9,475 nt of DNA from Alteromonadaceae bacterium (GTDB lineage Bacteria > Pseudomonadota > Gammaproteobacteria > Pseudomonadales > Oleiphilaceae), in NCBI GenBank assembly GCA_013393545.1, contig JABXHG010000021.1, forward strand, positions 1 through 9,475, given 5' to 3'. Below the pieces are notes generated by a model. It was given only the letters and a program-made list of their open reading frames with translations, ran no database searches and was not told where the DNA came from. This document shows, one piece after another, positions 1-4,157 of this stretch. Made by a program: the position numbers and the translations under genes. Positions within the stretch are counted from its first letter, which is position 1. Every line of letters starts with the position of its first letter.

Positions 1-31
1 TTAAATGCCGCGCGTTTAATCCTTTCTTGCA

Positions 32-116
32 GGTCCGGTGGTGGGATTAGTTGGCACTTGGGGTTTAAAAGCCCCCTGCCTATTGGCTGTCCGTTCAATT
101 CCGGCCCGGAGCACCA
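32..116 (+). tRNA. Degenerate tRNA-Leu(UAA)-like sequence at left element end
   Basis: The 85-nt stretch fits a class II tRNA-Leu layout. The acceptor strands are GGTCCGG and CCGGAGC, followed by ACCA at 113-116. The loop TTTAAAA (64-70) puts anticodon TAA at 66-68. A short variable arm follows, then a TTCAATT T-loop. Several stems each carry one or two mismatches: acceptor pair 2-71, T-stem pair 52-62, and anticodon-stem pairs 27-43 and 31-39. The normally invariant A14 is G. It is therefore probably a decayed or element-modified copy and not a working tRNA. It marks the left attachment end. Confidence 0.5.
61..80 (+). other. Candidate left attachment core (attL)
   Basis: The core TTTAAAA (64-70) is shared with 9450-9456, and CCCCTGCC (73-80) is shared with 9458-9465. 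The spacing between the two blocks differs by one base. The 7-bp core equals the anticodon loop, a known crossover position for integrases that use tRNA genes. The flanking G-run and C-run would be the inverted core-type integrase sites. Confidence 0.5.
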
Positions 117-122
117 CTTTAA

Positions 123-135
123 AATCAATGAGTTA
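123..135 (+). promoter_or_regulatory. Candidate IHF site between left core and arm-type sites
   Basis: AATCAATGAGTTA matches the IHF consensus WATCAANNNNTTR at every defined position. It lies between the left core (64-70) and the tandem motifs at 172-194, where lambda-type attachment sites have IHF bends. The matching position at the right end (9410-9422, minus strand) has one mismatch. Confidence 0.4.
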
Positions 136-171
136 GCAGGTTTTCGAGGATTTATAAAGTTGATCAAAAAA

Positions 172-194
172 ACTGGTGCATCACTGGTGCAGCA
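172..194 (+). repeat. Tandem arm-type motifs, left end
   Basis: There are two direct 11-bp units, ACTGGTGCATC and ACTGGTGCAGC, followed by A. The spacing is one helical turn. The same pair, with small differences, occurs at 9318-9340 in the same orientation and at a similar distance from the core. This symmetry suggests arm-type binding sites for the N-terminal domain of the element's integrase, but binding is inferred. Confidence 0.5.
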
Positions 195-508
195 GTCTGA
201 AAAAATTAACCGCTCGCATGGACTTGCCTAGCGGTCGCGCCACCTGCCTTGTGGTGGTACAGCCAGGAGGGTCTGGCACCTCATCAGATACCCTCATAGA
301 ATTATCCCGTCATAGAATGATCCAATCATCGGATGTTTTGGCTTTCGCGGTCGGCTCCCGATTATTTGGGGCGGGTGTGACGTCACCAGTGGTGAGGTTA
401 ATATTTGATCAGCGATGCCATCCACGAGCAAGCGGGTGTGTCGCTTTGTGCGTTCCCGAAAATTCGGGAGCGCTCCCGCCATTCACGCACACCGCACGGC
501 TAGACAGT
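195..508. other. Gene-free left-end region with palindromes
   Basis: No convincing gene is seen here: the open frames lack Shine-Dalgarno sites and resemble no known protein. The stretch is rich in symmetry. It contains the perfect palindromes GTGACGTCAC (377-386) and CGGGAGCGCTCCCG (465-478). The second overlaps a CCCGAA-AA-TTCGGG hairpin (455-468). GTGCGT (448-453) and ACGCAC (485-490) could close an outer stem. Its role is unknown; regulator binding, an accessory origin element or a packaging site are possibilities. Confidence 0.4.
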
Positions 509-532
509 AAAAAGCCCCGCGAATGCAGGGCT
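509..532 (-). terminator. Rho-independent terminator of the leftward packaging operon
   Basis: On the minus strand, AGCCCTGC-ATTC-GCGGGGCT forms an 8-bp stem with one internal mismatch and a tetraloop. A run of five T follows at once. It lies about 120 bp past the last leftward gene and would stop transcription before the attachment region. Confidence 0.75.
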
Positions 533-555
533 GGCATGTTAGCGAATCCTCAAAA

Positions 556-648
556 GGCAGCGCCCTCACCCAAGGGGAAGCGGGGAGGAGAACCCGCCGG
601 CAAGGACGCTGCCGTTTGAAGACAGCCGGCGGTTGCTGCCGGCTCTGT
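556..648 (-). other. Structured 3' region after the last packaging gene
   Basis: AGCCGGC (624-630) and GCCGGCT (638-644) form a 7-bp hairpin just past the stop codon at 654. Only a weak GTCTTC tract follows it on the minus strand, so it may be an inefficient terminator or a 3'-end stabiliser. A third GCCGGC at 596-601 could pair in its place, through CCGCCGGC (594-601) with GCCGGCGG (625-632). GGCAGCG (556-562) and CGCTGCC (607-613) add an outer stem. No coding region is supported here. Confidence 0.4.
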
Positions 649-653
649 CTCGT

Positions 654-1352
654 TTATCCTCTGATTTTCTTCGCTTCTTCTTCTACCTTGTTCAACTGGC
701 GCGGCGGGGTCGGAAATGACCTGCTGGCACCATCGCTCAAGCCCCGGATAACACCCAAAACGTCTTCAATATCGCCCTGGGTGGGCGCTCCTTTAGGGGC
801 TTTGGCCATTTTTGGGGCTGGCTTCTCCAGCGCCTGGGCTGCCGTTTCTATTGCCCGTTGCGTCCGGTCGAAGTGTTGCAGAAGCGCACCAGCTCCAACG
901 ACGGTGTGAACGTCGCTCACAAACTGCCTTAGCCGGTCTTGTGCTGGCTTCATTTCATCCGCAAACTTTCGCAGCTCATCCAGGTACGCCACTCCGTCCA
1001 CCAGAAGGGACTCAAGCGCGGATCGTGCCTCGGCAGCCTCTGCCGCTTTTCTTTCCTTTTCCTGCGTAGCACGGTCTGACAGCTCCTGATTTGCCGCTGC
1101 AACACGAAGGCTTGCACGTTCCACTGATCGGATGTTGTTGTACTCGCTCCGTGCCAGGCGGTCATGTAGATCATCAGGTAGGGAGCCATCATCAGGGATA
1201 TCTATCCCCCAGCTTTCAGCGTAGTACCTGATATGCTCCATATCATCCTGCCGGCAGGTTTCTAGTTCCTCGTTGGAGGCGTCAGAAACTACCGGCGAAA
1301 ACGTATGGCCCGGTAGCTTTACCCGTCCGGTATCAATGCGCTCTGTACTCAT
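654..1352 (-). CDS. Unrecognised 232-aa coiled-coil-rich protein, last gene of packaging operon
   Basis: I do not recognise this family. The N-terminal 65 residues are acidic and mixed. Residues about 66-117 form a long Ala/Glu/Arg-rich helix with coiled-coil character. Residues 118-176 look helical, 177-190 are a Lys/Pro/Ala linker, and the C-terminal tail is charged. There is no signal peptide, membrane segment or enzyme motif. The start ATG overlaps the upstream stop as TAATG and has a strong GAGGGGGA Shine-Dalgarno about 8 nt upstream. Being last in the terminase operon, it could act in packaging or capsid assembly, for example as a scaffold-like or capsid-size factor, or as a helper-interference protein. 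That is inference from position and shape only. Confidence 0.8.
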   Translation of the reverse strand: MSTERIDTGRVKLPGHTFSPVVSDASNEELETCRQDDMEHIRYYAESWGIDIPDDGSLPDDLHDRLARSEYNNIRSVERASLRVAAANQELSDRATQEKERKAAEAAEARSALESLLVDGVAYLDELRKFADEMKPAQDRLRQFVSDVHTVVGAGALLQHFDRTQRAIETAAQALEKPAPKMAKAPKGAPTQGDIEDVLGVIRGLSDGASRSFPTPPRQLNKVEEEAKKIRG

Positions 1353-1576
1353 TATTGAATCCCCCTCGGTACCAGCGGTGCGTCGTCGCTGCGGTTGGTT
1401 GATACTTTGCTGCCGTGCGTCTCAGGCTGTGACTGATCGGCACTCTTGCGCTTGTTTTCAGCATTGCTGATCAGCCCCTCCGGGAGTCCTAGCGGCTGCT
1501 CTACACTGCCGCTGCCGCTGCCGTTGCCGGTGTATCCGGTAGGGGTGCTGTGAACTCTGAACACGCTTTTATTCAT
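1352..1576 (-). CDS. Small 74-aa hypothetical protein with Gly-Ser repeat
   Basis: A short, polar, probably disordered protein. It begins MNKSVFRV and contains a GNGSGSGS stretch encoded by four near-identical hexamers (1505-1528). It has many Ser, Asn and Lys residues and ends in PRGIQ. I chose the ATG at 1576 because GAGG lies 7 nt upstream. An in-frame ATG at 1600 would overlap the terminase stop, but its only GGAG is too close to the start. The stop overlaps the next gene's start as TAATG, so the two are probably translationally coupled. Function is unknown. Its place directly after the terminase large subunit fits a packaging accessory role, but nothing in the sequence proves it. Confidence 0.6.
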   Translation of the reverse strand: MNKSVFRVHSTPTGYTGNGSGSGSVEQPLGLPEGLISNAENKRKSADQSQPETHGSKVSTNRSDDAPLVPRGIQ

Positions 1577-1593
1577 GTTACTGCCTCGCTTGT

Positions 1594-2970
1594 TTACCAT
1601 ACTCCCGCTGTTTTTCGCGGGGCTGATTTGTTTGCAATAATTCCTAAAACGACGTTGGCTCTATCGTCATGACCTCCCGGCGGGTGGTCGATCGAATCCC
1701 GGCCACCGCGACTTGTGCGGCGCTCCAGGCTGGTGAGTTGATTTATTAGCTTTTCATCGGGGGGCAGCTCACAGCGACCGCTATTAAGTGTTGCCAGTGC
1801 ATCCCGATACAGATCACTTTTAGCCTTGCTGGCTGTCTCAACGCGGATGTGGTGGCGGGCGAACTCGTCGGAAGGCCAAGATCCGGCGTAGCGGTCTGCT
1901 GAAATATCCGAAATACAGTATTGCCTCAGCACTCCCGCATATTCCGCGACAATATCGGCAGGGACACCACGGCGGCCCAGAAGGCAATCAACAATGATCC
2001 TTTCATCTTCAAGGTGCCCGATAGCTAGACAGAACTCGTCTGCGCCACCGCCTGCCGGGTCAGCAAAGGCAAAGTACTTATGCTTTCGGTCAAAGGGCAT
2101 CACTAGCGGATTGGGGCGCGTGACAGCCTCCACAGTGTCCCGTGCGATGAAGTCGCTGATATCATCCCGGAACTGGGCCAGATACTCGCTGGCAGCGGCG
2201 GCGGGGTCGCGCTCTAACGCTTGATCCACGATGCGGCGGGGCAATGTGGGGTTCATGGTCAGGGTTGGAGCCTGGGCCACCAGTATGGGGCCATCCTTGC
2301 CAAAGTACCGGCGGTGAGCATCCCACAGCGCCCCACGGCGGGCGTATGGGCTACTGAGGGTTATCAGTGGCCCGTCCAGTGTGGCTAGGCCAGGGCGGAC
2401 TGCGTTCAATATCTCATGGTCAGGGTTGGCTGACTCAGAGTCTCTAAAAAAAGCGATCTCGTCTGCGATCACGGCAGCGAATGTATAGCCACGGGTTGAC
2501 CTGAACGACGCTGTACCGACTTCAATCACGGTGCGGTTGGTAAGCTCCAGGGTTTCGTTAGTCTCTTTCATGATCAGCCGTTGCAGCATGGGATTGCCAT
2601 TCATCAGGCCGGTCACGTAACGGAAGACAGCGCGGGCCTGCTTTCGATCAGCCGCAAGGCATAGGACGGTTGCCACCTCGCCAGGGCTTAGCTGGTCTGT
2701 GTAGTCGATGAAACAGGCATGGAACACCGCCAGCAGTGCAGCCGCTTGGCTCTTTCCGCCCCTGCGTCCTATAGCCATCCACAGCTCGTCATGTGCGGCC
2801 TCTGGGGCGCTTTCCCGGCCCGTTAACTCCCGCCAGTAGTGCAGCTCATCCTTTGATAGCTTTAGCCCGTAAAAGCCTGCCAGAAGCGCCCGCCATGCAG
2901 CGAAAGACTCGCCGGCGAACTGATCACCGAATAGGGCAGGATCTGTCATCAGGTCGCGAATGGTAATCAC
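1594..2970 (-). CDS. terL: Phage terminase large subunit (ATPase-nuclease)
   Basis: This is the DNA-packaging motor protein, which cuts concatemeric DNA and pumps it into a prohead with ATP. All the main elements are visible in the 458 residues. The Walker A motif is GRRGGKS (68-74). The Walker B motif is AVIADE (166-171), and the ITLSSP coupling motif is at 203-208. A C-terminal RNase H-like nuclease domain has candidate metal ligands D304 (FADPAGGG), D359 (SADR) and D435/D436 (GGHDD). The length is normal for the family and no break is seen. The start ATG at 2970 overlaps the end of the upstream small-subunit-like gene by 4 nt. No portal or capsid gene follows, so the protein must work with proheads from elsewhere, probably a helper phage. 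Confidence 0.93.
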   Translation of the reverse strand: MITIRDLMTDPALFGDQFAGESFAAWRALLAGFYGLKLSKDELHYWRELTGRESAPEAAHDELWMAIGRRGGKSQAAALLAVFHACFIDYTDQLSPGEVATVLCLAADRKQARAVFRYVTGLMNGNPMLQRLIMKETNETLELTNRTVIEVGTASFRSTRGYTFAAVIADEIAFFRDSESANPDHEILNAVRPGLATLDGPLITLSSPYARRGALWDAHRRYFGKDGPILVAQAPTLTMNPTLPRRIVDQALERDPAAAASEYLAQFRDDISDFIARDTVEAVTRPNPLVMPFDRKHKYFAFADPAGGGADEFCLAIGHLEDERIIVDCLLGRRGVPADIVAEYAGVLRQYCISDISADRYAGSWPSDEFARHHIRVETASKAKSDLYRDALATLNSGRCELPPDEKLINQLTSLERRTSRGGRDSIDHPPGGHDDRANVVLGIIANKSAPRKTAGVW

Positions 2971-3320
2971 TGTGCAGCCTTCTCTTTCATGAATGTGGCA
3001 AGGTCTGGAACGTCATGCGCTACACGGTTTAGCCCCAGCTTGGTGAGAATCCCCTGTAGGCTGTTTGCTGCCTGAGTCCACTTGCCAACGTCGAACTCCT
3101 GGCCTTTAGCAAGGCTCTGTTCCTGCTCTGCAAGCCAGTATTCAAGCCACAAAGCCCGCTCCACCAGGGAACGCTGGGCATAGCTCAAACGATCAGCGCC
3201 CCCCAGATCATCCGTAAAGGCGCGGTAACGCTCCCGCATAACCTGAGCAACGGCCAACCGTCCATCCAGTTCATCTAGATAGCCGGGGGCGTAGGTTTTT
3301 GGGATCTGCTTTGCGGCCAT
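2967..3320 (-). CDS. Terminase small subunit-like protein
   Basis: A 117-aa helical protein that begins MAAKQIPKTY. Its core (LDGRLAVAQVMRERY, then DLGGADRLSYAQ, and near the end LTKLGLNRVAHD) resembles phage proteins often encoded just before the terminase large subunit. These probably do the DNA-recognition job of a small subunit. That match is from memory and is moderate. The stop overlaps the terL start by 4 nt, which supports a paired function. I chose the ATG at 3320. AAGGA lies 13 nt upstream, which is a little far. A longer GTG start at 3374 would read through the GTGCATCA repeats, so it is less likely. If it selects DNA, it would direct packaging of element DNA over helper DNA. Confidence 0.65.
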   Translation of the reverse strand: MAAKQIPKTYAPGYLDELDGRLAVAQVMRERYRAFTDDLGGADRLSYAQRSLVERALWLEYWLAEQEQSLAKGQEFDVGKWTQAANSLQGILTKLGLNRVAHDVPDLATFMKEKAAQ

Positions 3321-3354
3321 AATTAGGGGGTAATCCTTCGGTAATCGGCTTGTA

Positions 3355-3374
3355 TGATGCACCTTATGATGCAC
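3355..3374 (-). repeat. Tandem GTGCATCA motifs upstream of the terminase genes
   Basis: On the minus strand, GTGCATCA occurs twice with a 12-bp period (GTGCATCATAAG, then GTGCATCA). It is the same motif as at the two element ends (172-194 and 9318-9340). A TATACT box (3380-3375) lies directly upstream, so the motifs would cover the transcription start of the packaging operon. A role as operator or activator site is inferred. Confidence 0.5.
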
Positions 3375-3380
3375 AGTATA
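3375..3380 (-). promoter_or_regulatory. Possible -10 box of the packaging operon
   Basis: TATACT on the minus strand is one change from the sigma-70 consensus. No good -35 hexamer is seen 17 bp upstream, so the promoter may need an activator. It lies 55 bp upstream of the chosen small-subunit start and abuts the GTGCATCA pair. Confidence 0.3.
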
Positions 3381-3415
3381 TCAATGAGCACTATAAACCG
3401 TTAGATAACAGTGCT

Positions 3416-3442
3416 TTGAATAAGGCACACAGAGGATATAAT
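3416..3442 (+). promoter_or_regulatory. Candidate promoter for a short plus-strand RNA
   Basis: A perfect TATAAT (3437-3442) has TTGAAT at 3416-3421 (15-bp spacing) or CTTTGA at 3414-3419 (17-bp spacing) as -35. It points away from the packaging genes. Transcription would start near 3449 and reach a terminator within about 50 nt. Confidence 0.4.
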
Positions 3443-3448
3443 ATCCCC

Positions 3449-3496
3449 CGTCCGGCAGGGCAAGTGCCGAAACATCAGGGTAGGCACCCTTTTTTT
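3449..3496 (+). ncRNA. Candidate short regulatory RNA or attenuated leader
   Basis: This stretch is bounded by the TATAAT promoter and an intrinsic terminator, AGGGT-AGGC-ACCCT followed by seven T (3490-3496). A first hairpin is CGGCA (3453-3457) with TGCCG (3465-3469). GTGCC (3464-3468) can instead pair with GGCAC (3483-3487), which would break the terminator, so two exclusive folds exist. There is no plus-strand gene downstream, so a stand-alone RNA is more likely than a leader. The P4 satellite uses a small immunity RNA, which makes this notable, but I have found no target. Confidence 0.35.
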
Positions 3497-3620
3497 AGCA
3501 GTGTCTGGCGCTGCTTATCTCGGCATATAACGGGGTATCGGGGTCAGCAGTGCAGGGAACTCGCGCTATTGAATGGCGCTTTATTATAGCTTTAATCTAT
3601 GCCTTCCTTGGCATTCCGCA
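3486..3620. other. Remainder of central intergenic region
   Basis: No gene is supported here. Two hairpins are visible. The first is AGCAGTG with CGCTGCT near 3497-3515. The second is ATGCC with GGCAT near 3599-3614, just after the stop of the upstream gene; it lacks a T-run, so it is a poor terminator. A TATAAT on the minus strand (3588-3583) has no recognisable -35. Confidence 0.3.
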
Positions 3621-3833
3621 TCATTTAAACAAGCGGTTCATAACGTCCTGAGTGATTGCCTTGCTCTGCATCGTATCGCTAAAACTCTTTAGCCACGTCT
3701 GCGCGTATTCTTCGCCGTGCGCTTCGGTAATGATCTGCAATGCGTTAGCAACTAACAGGTTGCCGATTTCCTCTGCGTCTTTATCCATCCACCAGGACGG
3801 AAGGGGAAGCACTGAGCCTGAAAAGTTGTTCAT
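3621..3833 (-). CDS. Small 70-aa hypothetical protein next to the origin repeat
   Basis: I do not recognise this protein. It begins MNNFSGSVLPLPSWWMDKD, then forms a predicted helix rich in Ala, Leu and Ile, and ends in DVMNRLFK. There is no membrane segment or clear DNA-binding motif. The ATG at 3833 is preceded by GAGG with a 7-nt gap. A longer open frame reaching 3914 would run into the iteron repeat and lacks a good ribosome site, so I reject it. It lies between the candidate origin and the packaging genes, on the same strand as both. Its codons at 3790-3806 spell a near-copy of the iteron block (CACCAGGACGGAAGGG), which may be a relic or an added binding site. Function unknown. Confidence 0.6.
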   Translation of the reverse strand: MNNFSGSVLPLPSWWMDKDAEEIGNLLVANALQIITEAHGEEYAQTWLKSFSDTMQSKAITQDVMNRLFK

Positions 3834-3852
3834 GGTGTTGCCTCGTCTTGGT

Positions 3853-4150
3853 ACAGGGTCATCAGGGACGGAAGGGACACGTATTCCCACATTCCCCAAT
3901 ATCCAGAAAAACAATTTTTAAAGGGACATACTGAAAAACAATAAATCTCTTTCTCTCACATTATGGAATGTCGAAACTGGCGTCCCTGCCGTCCCTTTTT
4001 TCAGTTATTGAGGGTCACCAGGGACGGAAGGGTCAGGTATTCCGACATTCATCAGTATTCAGAAAAGTATTTTTAAGGGTCGCACTGAAATACAAATAAT
4101 CTCTTTTTTCTCCATCACGGAATGTCGGGAGAGGCGTCCCTGCCGTCCCT
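3853..4150. repeat. Two-copy iteron module, candidate replication origin
   Basis: Two imperfect repeats (3853-3997 and 4009-4150, period about 156 bp) share a detailed plan. Each opens with three GGGWC motifs at exact 9-bp spacing (3856, 3865, 3874; and 4012, 4021, 4030). A fourth follows about 66 bp in (3923; 4077). Each closes with two inverted GTCCC motifs, also 9 bp apart (3982, 3991; 4136, 4145). The opening and closing blocks form 13-14 of 15-bp inverted arms. An inner pair follows: ACATTCC with GGAATGT in copy 1, and CCGACATTC with GAATGTCGG in copy 2. The middle is AT-rich. The module lies 8 bp past the primase-helicase stop. P4 also has two repeat-bearing replication regions, so origin function is a sound inference. 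Confidence 0.7.
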
Positions 4151-4157
4151 CTTAACT

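Noticed and set aside
294..482. Minus-strand open frame of 62 codons downstream of the terminator
   Set aside because: No ribosome-binding site; it lies beyond the operon terminator and its start is within a palindrome.
176..619. Plus-strand open frame of 147 codons at the left end
   Set aside because: It starts inside the arm-type repeat, has no Shine-Dalgarno, runs across the minus-strand terminator and palindromes, and its product looks like translated non-coding DNA.
1505..1528. Hexamer tandem repeat as a regulatory repeat or phase-variable tract
   Set aside because: It encodes a Gly-Ser run in frame; changes of one 6-bp unit would not shift the frame, so a flexible linker is the simpler explanation.
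3652..3921. Plus-strand open frame of 89 codons opposite the 70-aa gene
   Set aside because: It overlaps the origin repeat and the minus-strand gene, and has no Shine-Dalgarno or recognisable product.
3856..4149. Short regular motifs as a CRISPR array
   Set aside because: The 9-bp spaced GGGWC units and 156-bp copies lack the repeat and spacer sizes of CRISPR, and no cas gene is present.
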